Shown: positions 1 through 6,048 of the stretch, piece by piece
How positions within the stretch are numbered: position 1 is the first letter of the stretch
Layout of the letters: the number at the start of each line of letters is the position of its first letter
Assembly (NCBI GenBank): GCA_025061245.1
Contig: JANZKD010000041.1
Location: 1 to 12,559, forward strand
Direction of reading: 5' to 3'
Length of the DNA: 12,559 nucleotides
From: Candidatus Culexmicrobium profundum
Lineage (GTDB): Archaea > Thermoproteota > Methanomethylicia > Culexarchaeales > Culexmicrobiaceae
Translations under genes and position numbers: made by a program
The notes under the pieces: model-generated
What the model was told of the DNA's origin: nothing
The model's database searches: none
What the model saw: only the letters and a program-made list of their open reading frames with translations

Positions 1-113
1 TAATGGAGTGTAATAATAAATTCAAGTCTATGATAAGCATCTCTAAATAGACGTTTATCCTCATCTAGAGCAATTGCTTCATAATAATCTTTAACATACC
101 TAGCTCTATGCAT
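1..113 (-). CDS. Unknown protein, 5' end only (37 codons)
   Basis: An ATG at 113-111 is preceded by a good ribosome binding site, GAGGTGA at 126-120, seven bases away. The frame stays open to the window edge and gives a charged, helix-prone N-terminus that begins MHRARYVKDYYEAIALDED. The region upstream on the minus strand is AT-rich (about 127-151), with a TATA-like stretch near 141-151. The visible part holds no motif I recognise. The Arg/Tyr/Asp/Glu-rich helical look would suit a small archaeal helical protein such as a HEPN or PaREP1 relative, but that is only an impression. The ribosome binding site and open frame make a real gene likely; the function is unknown. Confidence 0.6.
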   Translation of the reverse strand, partial: MHRARYVKDYYEAIALDEDKRLFRDAYHRLEFIITLH

Positions 114-325
114 AGTAAATTCACCTCATTATTATTATTAATAATAAACTATTCTAACTAAGCTTAAAATCTATGTAGATGCTTATGTAAAAGTCGTTAA
201 ATTAGCTATAAAATAACCAACATTAGGATTACAGCAGTAGATTGAAATCCTGGATTTTAAAATGTATTTAGCATTCATTTACATGTAGATGGCTTCAGAA
301 TTTATTGAATCTAACTTTAGATTGA

Positions 326-760
326 CTAGTTTAGCCATGGACTTAAAACCCTATATTCTTGATTTATCTCTTTCAATTTTTCTACAAGTTCTCTATCAAT
401 AGTTAATAGTTTTACGCCGTACTTCTCTGCTAATGATAGGAATAGTACGTCATAAACTGTTACTTTAAGTTTTATTGATAGTTTAATGGCTTCCTGAATG
501 TAGTCTAGGTCTCTATGAGTTATGCATATGTTTCTCATGAATTCATGAAGTAATTTGAGATTCTTTAGGACAATGTTGCTTGGCTGTTTAAACATCACTA
601 TTCTCTTCCAAGCGGCATTACTTGTTTCTAGGAAGGCTAGCTCGGGTATGTGGATTTCACTATATTTTTTAACCTCATTTTCACACCAGTCACTATAGTC
701 CTCTGGGAAGAATAATGCGAAGAGAGCTGAGCTATCAGCAACAATACTTTTAATGCTCAC
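326..760 (-). CDS. vapC: PIN-domain toxin, VapC-type ribonuclease
   Basis: This is a PIN-domain endoribonuclease of about 144 residues, the usual VapC length. VapC toxins cut RNA with Mg2+ held by a cluster of acidic residues and are silenced by the cognate VapB. From the GTG at 760 the acidic residues are D9 (VADSSALFALF), E45 (ELAFLETSNAAWK), D104 (TVYDVLFLSLAEKYG) and D122 (LLTIDREL), so the active site looks complete. The frame also allows a GTG at 775, adding five residues. I prefer 760 because GAGGATAGGG sits just upstream as a ribosome binding site and the protein then begins MSIKSIVADSS, close to the PIN core. Either start lies inside the 3' end of vapB, so translation is coupled. The tail after the fourth Asp is somewhat long. 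The call is firm and the RNA target unknown. Confidence 0.9.
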   Translation of the reverse strand: MSIKSIVADSSALFALFFPEDYSDWCENEVKKYSEIHIPELAFLETSNAAWKRIVMFKQPSNIVLKNLKLLHEFMRNICITHRDLDYIQEAIKLSIKLKVTVYDVLFLSLAEKYGVKLLTIDRELVEKLKEINQEYRVLSPWLN

Positions 761-977
761 GTTCCCTATCCTCACGAATCAACTTATCAACTGGTACTTG
801 TAACTTTGATAATTGCCTACGTGCATTACGGGCGGCCTTAAGATAGGCTTCCATTAAAACTTCCCTCACCCTCCTAGCAATAAATTGTCTAACCTCCTCG
901 CTCCAATCAACATTTTCACACTTATCCATTAATTCCTTAAGTCTTTTTGAAACTCTAATGCTAATAACAGTACTCAT
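750..977 (-). CDS. vapB: VapB-type antitoxin, ribbon-helix-helix-like N-terminus
   Basis: This small, charged 75-residue protein sits directly before vapC, and its last codons overlap the toxin start. The N-terminus (MSTVISIRVSKRLKELMDKC) fits one beta strand followed by two helices, as in ribbon-helix-helix DNA-binding antitoxins. Residues 35-60 form a long basic helix. The C-terminus, DKLIREDREREH, is an Arg/Glu-rich tail of the kind that threads into the PIN active site. Nearly the same tail ends the other two vapBC antitoxins here. The ATG at 977 has only a weak ribosome binding site (AGGTAAT), but a TATA box lies about 37 bases upstream. Expected job: bind and silence the adjacent VapC and repress its own promoter. 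The family call is firm; the DNA target is inferred. Confidence 0.87.
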   Translation of the reverse strand: MSTVISIRVSKRLKELMDKCENVDWSEEVRQFIARRVREVLMEAYLKAARNARRQLSKLQVPVDKLIREDREREH

Positions 978-993
978 AATACATTACCTGCAA

Positions 994-1020
994 ACAATAA
1001 TTGTATACTTTAAATATAAA
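994..1020 (-). promoter_or_regulatory. vapB promoter: TATA box and ACAAT-A-ATTGT palindrome
   Basis: On the minus strand TTTATATTTAAAG (1020-1008) is a good archaeal TATA box centred about 37 bases before the vapB ATG, which predicts a leader of roughly 10 bases. Between TATA and start lies a perfect palindrome, ACAAT-A-ATTGT (994-1004), ending 16 bases from the ATG. That position is suitable for autorepression by the antitoxin. The operator role is inferred. Confidence 0.6.
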
Positions 1021-1304
1021 CATTTCCGACATCAGATTAATTGATTTACATATTTAATTCTTCTCATCTCCACCCTAGGCTATGGCTAGAATTTCTGCTC
1101 AGCTTTGTGAAGGCCTATTGTATTTAGCAGGCTTCTAGAAGCTTTTATCCTTTGGTTAATCACTTTAAGAACGCCTTTTAAGAGAAGATCTTCTAGGATT
1201 ATGGCATCTGCAACATCCTTCTGCTTCCCTTAATCTACACGAGAAGTGCGGGAGTGAAATCTTATATTTTAATCTACCTTTTCATAAAAAAGGAAGAAAA
1301 AAGT

Positions 1305-1466
1305 TTATGGTGGTTTCCATCTTTTACATTGAGAGTGCGGTCTGGTTGGATCGATTGCTGATTGTGGAAATAGGCAGATTTCCTTTTTAACGTCAACTTC
1401 TGTTGGCGGTGTAGTTGCGGTGCAATAATATTTTCCATCTTCCTTTTTAAGCCAAGGACATGGAAT
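1305..1466 (-). CDS. Small four-cysteine (zinc-ribbon-like) protein with no canonical start
   Basis: The minus strand holds an open frame that looks strongly coding. From an ATT at 1466 it encodes 53 residues with cysteines at 3, 15, 31 and 47. The pattern is C-x11-C-x15-C-x15-C, within PCPWLKKEDGKYYC, KKEICLFP and HSQCKRWKPP. Four evenly spaced Cys in a small basic protein suggest a structural zinc site or paired disulphides. An in-frame TAA lies only two codons before the ATT, and no ATG, GTG or TTG is available. However, a TATA box is centred about 39 bases before the ATT, and AAGGGAT precedes it at ribosome-binding distance, the same spacing as neighbouring promoters. Options are a real ATT start, a lost ATG, or an error in the A6 run at 1471-1466. 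Function unknown. Confidence 0.5.
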   Translation of the reverse strand: MPCPWLKKEDGKYYCTATTPPTEVDVKKEICLFPQSAIDPTRPHSQCKRWKPP

Positions 1467-1498
1467 TTTTTATCCCTTGCGACTGTTCGTTCTAGTAG

Positions 1499-1510
1499 AT
1501 TTAAATATAA
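1499..1510 (-). promoter_or_regulatory. TATA box for the Cys4 mini-gene
   Basis: TTATATTTAAAT on the minus strand is a near-ideal archaeal TATA element. A transcript starting about 26 bases downstream would begin near 1480, right at the AAGGGAT ribosome binding site of the Cys4 frame. This supports the frame being, or having been, expressed. Confidence 0.5.
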
Positions 1511-1794
1511 CTACTAAATACTTTCAATTCTTTAGATTACTTTACAAACATCATAAAATTCATTGTCAATTTATAAATATAACTTTTAAAAAATTCATTA
1601 AACTTTAAAAACAGTTAAAGAAATGAACAAATTTATTTGCTTGTTTGTATAACTTTATCAAATCTCAACGTCAATAGGGTAGTCACATTATAGAATGCCT
1701 TGAAACCATTACACTTAATTGAAATTTAATAGTGCATTTTAGGTTAGGTTTTTATTTGGTGACTGTTGAGGTTGAAATACAATTGATAGTATTG

Positions 1795-1842
1795 TAGGGA
1801 TTGAAGTGTATGAGGAGTTCGTATTACTCCCTACTGTAGGGA
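1795..1842 (+). other. Foldable element with mutually exclusive hairpins
   Basis: The segment holds TAGGGA (1795-1800), GGAGT (1814-1818), ACTCC (1826-1830), TCCCTA (1828-1833) and TAGGGA (1837-1842). GGAGT can pair with ACTCC. TCCCTA can pair with either TAGGGA copy, and the second pairing leaves a three-base loop. These pairings compete, as in attenuator-like RNAs. TGTAGGGAT occurs twice, 42 bases apart. There is no obvious downstream gene on the plus strand, so the role is unknown, and chance is possible in such a short stretch. Confidence 0.25.
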
Positions 1843-1864
1843 TATTAAAAGGTAACTCTACTGT

Positions 1865-1927
1865 TTACTTGTACTTTCCTTTTCTTCTCTCTTTCCTCTT
1901 ACAACAACAGCACATACATCTCACCAT
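1865..1927 (-). CDS. 20-residue Cys-rich basic micro-ORF, predicted leaderless
   Basis: An ATG at 1927 opens a 20-codon frame ending in TAA at 1865. The product begins MVRCMCCCCKRK and continues as a strongly basic tail, with five Cys in the first nine residues. A TATA box (CAATATAAAT, 1956-1947) is centred about 25 bases before the ATG, which places the transcript start almost on the A of the ATG, as for a leaderless mRNA. Such a short frame can arise by chance, especially in this purine-rich strand. The call rests on the promoter spacing and the odd composition. It resembles no family I know, though clustered Cys could bind metal. Confidence 0.3.
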   Translation of the reverse strand: MVRCMCCCCKRKERRKGKYK

Positions 1928-1946
1928 TAAGTATTATTAATTAACC

Positions 1947-1956
1947 AATTTATATT
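1947..1956 (-). promoter_or_regulatory. TATA box for the Cys-rich micro-ORF
   Basis: CAATATAAAT on the minus strand is centred about 25 bases before the ATG at 1927, the spacing expected for a leaderless archaeal transcript. Confidence 0.35.
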
Positions 1957-2004
1957 GACCTACGCCCAACCATTATACAACATGTAAATTTAAGCTCCTT
2001 AAAA

Positions 2005-2442
2005 TTAAGCATTACTAGATTTATGGAGGAATAGAAGTTTCTTACATAGAGGATATATTTTCTCTGCAAAAAATACTGCCTCTTCAGCTTCCTCCCTACT
2101 TATAACTTCTTCTGGTGTTAGAAGATCTTCTTCTCCACCATAGAAGGCCAATTCTCTTTTAGCTACTAGTACTGTTGAGGCATCAGCCATGAGATCTATC
2201 TCTCTTTTAAACCATTCTGGAAATCTACTTCTAACCTCTATTAAAACATCTGATACATCATGAACCTTTGGATATTCAACTCCTACAAGTCTCAATGCTG
2301 CCTTTAAAGATAACTCTACACACTCCTGACTTAATCTTAAGGCATATGGATAGTTTCCTTCTTCTAAGGCTTCTCTTGCATCTTTAAGCCTACTTGAAGC
2401 TTGCTTTAAATATGAACTTGCAAGTTTAATTAGTCTACTCAA
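2005..2442 (-). CDS. HEPN-domain protein, partner of the adjacent nucleotidyltransferase
   Basis: This all-helical HEPN protein has 145 residues. The hallmark first half is ASSYLKQASSRLKDAREAL, then GNYPYALRLSQECVELSLKAALRLVGVEYPKVHDVSDVL, the usual helix pair of HEPN proteins paired with MNT domains. The later segment, AKRELAFYGGEEDLLTPEEV, fits the HEPN branch of COG2250 type. I see no RX4-6H motif, the ribonuclease signature of toxic HEPN domains; the only candidate His, H61 in PKVHD, is not preceded by a suitable Arg. It may therefore be a non-nucleolytic HEPN that partners the MNT. The start is TTG at 2442, supported by GAGGT at 2455-2451, and lies inside the last codons of the upstream gene. 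Cotranscription and coupled translation are clear; the biochemical role is inferred. Confidence 0.85.
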   Translation of the reverse strand: MSRLIKLASSYLKQASSRLKDAREALEEGNYPYALRLSQECVELSLKAALRLVGVEYPKVHDVSDVLIEVRSRFPEWFKREIDLMADASTVLVAKRELAFYGGEEDLLTPEEVISREEAEEAVFFAEKIYPLCKKLLFLHKSSNA

Positions 2443-3175
2443 GCGGAAGCACCTCTAATGGCTCATACTGGTCCTTCAAAATCCAATACCAACCCCCTTT
2501 CATCATCACCCTCTTTGCTCCAAACTTCATTAACTTAGATTTAAATTCTAGAGCCAATTTCTCGAAAAAGCCATCCTTATCATATACTATTTTTCCATCC
2601 CAGATAACATCAAGTAGAATTATTGGAAATCTTTTAGCTTCAATACATTTTAAGGGATAAAAGCTTAGGAAAGTGTTGTAGCCATATCTTCTCAAAAGGC
2701 TTAATTCCCCACTCAACCTTGGCTTAACTCTTCTAACCAGAAATTCAACTCTCCTCCCCAAACTACCCTCAAAATCATCTGAAATTACAAGTAAGTCTAA
2801 GTCACTATTCTTGGACGCATCTCCTCTAGCTACAGATCCAAATAATACTAGTGAAGCTAAATTTACAGCCTCACTTAAAGCCCCATAACACGCATATATT
2901 AATGGAACATATCTCTCCTGTCTAACTTCAATCTTCCTAACCTTCCCCGATGCAAGCAAAAGAAAGTTTTCAGGTGAAATTAACCTATAAATCCTCGGTC
3001 TACCCCTATCAAATAGAGTTAAAATACCCTTTGTGTGAAGCTTACTTAAAATAACCTTCACCCTATTTTCATTTAAACTTAAAACCGACATTGCATCCCT
3101 AAATTTAAACGGACTGCAACCAAATTCAACATATAATTTAGCATACGCTTCTCCAAGCCATCTTGGAATCCACAT
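2435..3175 (-). CDS. Winged-helix fused to a minimal nucleotidyltransferase (MNT)
   Basis: This 246-residue protein has two domains. Residues about 8-75 look like a winged helix (FKFRDAMSVLSLNENRVKVILSKLHTKGIL, then a wing FDRGRPRIYRL). Residues about 100-200 are a nucleotidyltransferase of the pol-beta fold. G113 and S114 begin LFGSVARGDASKNSDLDLLV, with D125 and D127 in the canonical GSX10DXD spacing, and a further acidic position lies near D189 (IILLDVIWDGK). In HEPN-MNT systems the MNT protein is the antitoxin or modifier, and in HepT/MntA it adds AMP to the HEPN partner. The fused DNA-binding domain suggests that the protein also regulates its own operon. The ATG at 3175 sits about 26 bases from the TATA box, so the mRNA is probably leaderless. 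The last residues overlap the HEPN start. Confidence 0.87.
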   Translation of the reverse strand: MWIPRWLGEAYAKLYVEFGCSPFKFRDAMSVLSLNENRVKVILSKLHTKGILTLFDRGRPRIYRLISPENFLLLASGKVRKIEVRQERYVPLIYACYGALSEAVNLASLVLFGSVARGDASKNSDLDLLVISDDFEGSLGRRVEFLVRRVKPRLSGELSLLRRYGYNTFLSFYPLKCIEAKRFPIILLDVIWDGKIVYDKDGFFEKLALEFKSKLMKFGAKRVMMKGGWYWILKDQYEPLEVLPLE

Positions 3176-3181
3176 TAAGTA

Positions 3182-3209
3182 AACTATTTGTTAACCTATA
3201 TAAATAGTT
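3182..3209 (-). promoter_or_regulatory. MNT-HEPN promoter: TATA box framed by an 8-base inverted repeat
   Basis: TATTTATATAGG on the minus strand (3206-3195) is centred 26 bases before the ATG at 3175. Perfect 8-base arms, AACTATTT (3182-3189) and AAATAGTT (3202-3209), flank a 12-base spacer that contains the palindrome GTTAAC (3190-3195). The repeat covers the TATA box and the region before the start, a classic place for a repressor. The winged helix of the first gene product is the natural candidate; that link is inference. Confidence 0.6.
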
Positions 3210-3409
3210 AATCTAAATTTCAAATACCCACGTAGATACACATCTCACTACTTCAATTGAGCTAACATTCGAGGACATGATAATTCAAAGCCATCATTTA
3301 ATTCTTTAAGAGTAAAGCTTTAAACTTGACAATTAAGAACAAATTGATAATAGATCATTTATGGGTTAAGCATTTTGAATCGTAATGTAGGTGAAAGTAT
3401 TTAGTAATG

Positions 3410-3637
3410 TTATTGTAATTCTGGTGAATCTACAAGATTCACTACAGCAACTTTAACTACACTTCCATCCTTAAGCTCATAAATCCCAATCCAAGGCAAC
3501 AGAGGTAAAATAATCTGCATTACTATTGTAGATAAATTTTTACCGCACTAACACACCTACTTCTCAGCAATGTAAATTGCGAACCTACTCAAATCACCGG
3601 TCTCCAATTGTAAACTCAGGTAAGAGTACTCAACATT
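3410..3637 (-). pseudogene. Probable decayed gene, one frame with two in-frame stops
   Basis: One minus-strand frame reads NVEYSYLSLQLETGDLSRFA and on to IYIAEK, then TAG, Val-Cys, TAG. It resumes for 45 residues that include LPLLPWIGIYELKDGSVVKV and ends at TAA (3412-3410). Both parts have protein-like composition and share one frame, interrupted only by the two stops at 3559-3557 and 3550-3548. That suggests a gene fragment that has lost function. An ATG at 3520 would still allow a 36-residue C-terminal piece, but I see no convincing ribosome binding site. The parent family is not recognised. The rest of the 3176-3698 gap holds the promoter listed above and nothing else I can support. Confidence 0.4.
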
Positions 3638-3698
3638 TCACTCGAATCCCAATTAAATAAGTTTAAAATTGTACTAGAAATAGAACATAATTTAAATG

Positions 3699-4160
3699 CT
3701 AGAAACGGTATATGCGAATAACTCCCTTCACCACTATTGGTACTCCTGTTCCTTGTGATTTAGGATTAATTATATTGATGGTAAGTCTATGATAGCCAAA
3801 TCCAAGATATCTCTCAAATTTTACATGGTAGGTTGATGTTTCATTAAGGACTGTTTCTCCATCAATTATTATTTCAACATGCATAGGATCAAGTGATGAT
3901 GAAATATTGACGTATACGCGTGAATAATGACTCCAAAGACAATAAGTTTTTCCTTTTCCATCTGGCAATTGTATATCAACATCACTAACGTAAACAAGTG
4001 GATATAGGAAGATGAATCCTCCAAATATACCTATACTCAACATGATGCTGAGAGCTAAGTAAAGAGGTATTCTCTCAATTCTAACATTGAAAACTAAACA
4101 TAGAAATAAAGCTATCAATACAGATGCCAAGAAGATAAACGCTACAATGATACCTCCCAT
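3699..4160 (-). CDS. Small membrane protein with two helices and an outer beta-rich domain
   Basis: From the ATG at 4160 the protein has 153 residues. Two hydrophobic helices occupy roughly residues 3-25 (GGIIVAFIFLASVLIALFLC) and 31-57 (IPLYLALSIMLSIGIFGGFI). The remaining 95 residues are polar and strand-rich (VYVNISSSLDPMHVEIIIDG, HVKFERYLGFGYHRLTINII) and look like a small beta-sandwich held outside the membrane. A TTG at 4166 would add two residues. I prefer the ATG because the TATA-like AATTTAAATA at 4190-4181 is centred about 26 bases before it, giving a leaderless mRNA. It stands alone with the decayed gene behind it. I recognise no family; a cell-surface or binding role is only a guess from topology. 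Confidence 0.7.
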   Translation of the reverse strand: MGGIIVAFIFLASVLIALFLCLVFNVRIERIPLYLALSIMLSIGIFGGFIFLYPLVYVSDVDIQLPDGKGKTYCLWSHYSRVYVNISSSLDPMHVEIIIDGETVLNETSTYHVKFERYLGFGYHRLTINIINPKSQGTGVPIVVKGVIRIYRF

Positions 4161-4180
4161 AGCCAAGGCTGCAACCAGCC

Positions 4181-4190
4181 TATTTAAATT
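4181..4190 (-). promoter_or_regulatory. TATA-like box for the small membrane protein
   Basis: AATTTAAATA on the minus strand is centred about 26 bases before the ATG at 4160. This is leaderless spacing and supports the ATG over the TTG at 4166. Confidence 0.45.
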
Positions 4191-4411
4191 AAGTTAGCTA
4201 TCCAGCAAACAACATACTCCATGAACATATTTTCATATTTCCTTATTTTTATTTTTATACTGTGAAAGTTTGAAGTTTTGTGTGGATGGAAAGATCTTAT
4301 CGAATTGTTATGAAGTTGATTATTTCAATTTAGATGATTCTAATTAGCATTTGTAATCTGAAGCATAGAAGTGAAGGAATAAAATTCAAAGTATTACATC
4401 ATGGTAAACCT

Positions 4412-4431
4412 CATTAAGGTCTACCTTAATG
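4412..4431 (+). promoter_or_regulatory. Perfect 9-base inverted repeat, probable vapB operator
   Basis: CATTAAGGT (4412-4420) and ACCTTAATG (4423-4431) are exact reverse complements separated by CT. The repeat ends 18 bases before the vapB ATG at 4450, where a bound repressor would block initiation. AGGTGG at 4440-4445 is the ribosome binding site. No strong TATA box is visible; GAATAAAATTC near 4377-4387 is the best candidate. Autorepression by VapB is inferred from position and symmetry. Confidence 0.65.
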
Positions 4432-4449
4432 TAGTATTTAGGTGGTTTA

Positions 4450-4677
4450 ATGAGCTATGTTACTGTTTCTGCTAAGATCCCTCGTAAGTTAAGGCAATTG
4501 CTTGATAAGTATGGTATTAAGCCTAGCCAAATCATTAGGAAGGCTTTAGAGGAGGAGGTTAAAAGGCGAATGCTCAAAGAGATTGAGGAAAAAGCTAAGG
4601 AGTTAAGCAGGAAGGTCAGTCATATATCTGACGAGGAAATTGTCAGGATTATACGTGAAGATAGGGAGAGGAAGTAA
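4450..4677 (+). CDS. vapB: VapB-type antitoxin
   Basis: This 75-residue antitoxin sits two bases before the TTG of vapC. The N-terminus YVTVSAKIPRKLRQLLDKYG fits a strand-helix-helix DNA-binding fold, and IKPSQIIRKALEEEVKRR forms the second helix. A charged linker helix follows, and the tail EEIVRIIREDRERK would insert into the PIN toxin. It is a clear paralogue of the antitoxin at 9492-9722, which shares VTVSAKIP and QLIR-ALEEEVK. The tail also matches the antitoxin at 750-977. The ATG start is supported by AGGTGG four bases upstream. The perfect inverted repeat just before the gene is a likely self-binding site. The family call is firm. Confidence 0.88.
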   Translation: MSYVTVSAKIPRKLRQLLDKYGIKPSQIIRKALEEEVKRRMLKEIEEKAKELSRKVSHISDEEIVRIIREDRERK

Positions 4678-4679
4678 CT

Positions 4680-5084
4680 TTGTATCTTTTTGATGCTACT
4701 TCAATTGTAAATTTAATTAAGAAAGGGATAGTTAAGCCGTTTTCTAATGGAGTAACAATTGACTTAGTCCTCTATGAATCTCTTAATGCCATATGGAAGG
4801 AGTATCAATTATTGAAGAGACTTGATGGGAATACTGCACTATTATTCTTAGATATTATAAGTAGCGTATTCAATGTGATTAAGTTAATGTCTATAAAGGG
4901 CGTAGAAAGAAGGATCTTTAATTTAGCTTCTAAAGAGAATTTGACTCTATTCGCAGCATATCTATATGTCGCCGTGAAAAATAAATTTACACTTGTAACT
5001 GACGATCAGAAACTTAGAAGTAAAGCATCCAAATACATAAAAGTAATTTCTAGTAGTGAACTAATCTCCAAATATGAATCATGA
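4680..5084 (+). CDS. vapC: VapC-type PIN toxin lacking the third catalytic Asp
   Basis: This PIN-domain protein has 134 residues, near the usual VapC size, with a TTG start two bases after the vapB stop. A GGGAGAGG ribosome binding site lies inside the end of vapB. Visible active-site residues are D5 (YLFDATSIVNLI), E33 (LYESLNAIWKE) and D108/D109 (LVTDDQKL). The third acidic position is missing: its paralogue at 9076-9495 has ITFYDAAYV, but here the aligned stretch is LTLFAAYLYV, with Ala92 (GCA) in place of Asp98. The frame is otherwise intact and the fold should be kept. The protein may be a weakened or inactive toxin acting as a decoy or regulator, or it may use another acidic residue. 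The pairing with VapB is clear; the activity is uncertain. Confidence 0.85.
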   Translation: MYLFDATSIVNLIKKGIVKPFSNGVTIDLVLYESLNAIWKEYQLLKRLDGNTALLFLDIISSVFNVIKLMSIKGVERRIFNLASKENLTLFAAYLYVAVKNKFTLVTDDQKLRSKASKYIKVISSSELISKYES

Positions 5085-5286
5085 AATAAACTCACTCCAC
5101 TTTTGTCAGCAGCATAATTAAAATTTACAATTACTCTGAAAACATAGAACCCTATTCTTGCAAATAAAGATAAGATTAAAATATTAATTTCATATTTAAT
5201 ACTTCTACTTGTTTGTCTATGAATTTTTATACATTCTCTCTATATTTTTATTTTTCAGTTTTATTAAAAAATATTTAAATAAAAAT

Positions 5287-5297
5287 TTATATATTTC
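5287..5297 (+). promoter_or_regulatory. TATA box for the secreted-protein gene
   Basis: TTTATATATTT is centred about 38 bases before the TTG at 5329, predicting a leader of about 12 bases that carries GGGTGGT (5318-5324) as ribosome binding site. The rest of the 5085-5328 gap is AT-rich, and I see nothing else in it. Confidence 0.55.
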
Positions 5298-5328
5298 TCT
5301 GACGAAGTAGATTTATGGGTGGTTATTT

Positions 5329-6023
5329 TTGAGGATTAGAAATATCATTCTATTATCAATGTCTTTAATTTTAATTTTATCATGCATAGGTTTTCAATGG
5401 GTTTATGCAAGTGATTATCCAAGGCTAGTTACAGATGATGAAATCAAAAAGTACTATGGAAAAATTGTTGATCAAAGTACATTAAGAAAAATTTTAGAAC
5501 TCTTAGAAAAAAGTATCCAGGCCATGGATTTGGTTTCTTAACCAAGATAGTTGAAGCAGATATGGAAATAATAAGGGATCCTAGGACAGGGCATTATCCC
5601 ACTGTTATAATACATGATGTTAAAGAAATACTTATAGCAATATACGATCGTGGCCCTCTTCCCGATTATGATAATAGTGTTAATAGTGTTGAGCCATTGT
5701 GGCAGTATCATTATGAAGTAACATTGCCTCCGGGCTATGCTTATTGTGATATAAAGTTTTATATTGAAGGTACTGCTGTCTTTGAGAGCGTTACATATTG
5801 GAATGTTTTGAGTGGATCAGATGGTACTCCTCGTATTGGTGTGGGATTATGGAATTGGGATGATCCATTAATTCGGTATGCATATCACCTTTATTCTGAG
5901 ACGCCGGCTTGGGATACAAGTTATACTTGGTCGTATCCAGCTCGCTATTCGCATTCAGTATGGAATCCTACAGCGAACTACGAGATACACTATAATGTAT
6001 ATTATGAGTGGTATTATGAATAA
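5329..6023 (+). pseudogene. Secreted protein of unknown family, split by a one-base frameshift
   Basis: Two frames make one protein. The first (5329-5541) starts at TTG behind GGGTGGT and has a clear signal peptide, MRIRNIILLSMSLILILSC to WVYA at about residue 27. The last residues before its stop (SIQAMDLVS) look unnatural. At the A6 run 5507-5512 the frame one base back reads LEKKYPGHGFGFLTKIVEAD and joins the second frame (ATG 5562 to 6023) without interruption. The joined product would have 231 residues. The mature part is rich in Trp and Tyr (TYWNVLSGSDG, GVGLWNWDDPLIRYAYHLYS, YNVYYEWYYE), suggesting an extracellular beta-rich binding protein. No domain is recognised. The break could be a sequencing error, a true mutation or slippage. 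It is a single gene, lying alone after vapBC and followed by a T-rich terminator. Confidence 0.75.
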
Positions 6024-6048
6024 AATTTCAATTTTATTTTTTAAATAT
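6024..6048 (+). terminator. T-rich terminator after the secreted-protein gene
   Basis: Directly after the stop codon region the plus strand runs through several T tracts (AATTTCAATTTTATTTTTTA), the usual archaeal intrinsic termination signal. It also separates this gene from the opposing vapC pseudogene. Confidence 0.5.

Larger units (their letters stand above)
978..2004. other. Intergenic stretch of about 1 kb without a long gene
   Basis: No frame here encodes a normal-length protein. It holds three items listed separately: a Cys4 mini-gene (1305-1466), a Cys-rich micro-ORF (1865-1927) and a foldable element (1795-1842). A further minus-strand stretch of 47 open codons at 1229-1086 has protein-like composition (DVADAIILEDLLLKG) but no start, and may be a remnant. 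Two perfect 12-base palindromes lie inside it, GCTTCTAGAAGC at 1131-1142 and AGAAGATCTTCT at 1183-1194. The part from about 1515 to 1780 is very AT-rich and I see nothing definite in it. Confidence 0.55.

Noticed and set aside
773..775. GTG at 775 as the vapC start
   Set aside because: It is possible, but the GTG at 760 has a better placed ribosome binding site and gives a normal PIN N-terminus; the difference is five residues.
1086..1229. Minus-strand open stretch reading DVADAIILEDLLLKG
   Set aside because: It vaguely recalls a PIN-domain end but has no catalytic pattern, start or ribosome binding site. It is too short to call as a gene and is noted only in the intergenic entry.
1770..1810. 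CRISPR-like repeat ending in GGGATTGAAG
   Set aside because: The ending resembles archaeal CRISPR repeats, but only one copy is present and there are no regularly spaced units or cas genes.
5506..5514. Classical -1 slippery heptamer A-AAA-AAG at the frame break of the secreted gene
   Set aside because: The bases AAAAAAG are present, but the zero frame is GAA-AAA-AGT, so the phase is not that of the classical simultaneous-slippage site. A single-tRNA slip remains possible but is not supported further.
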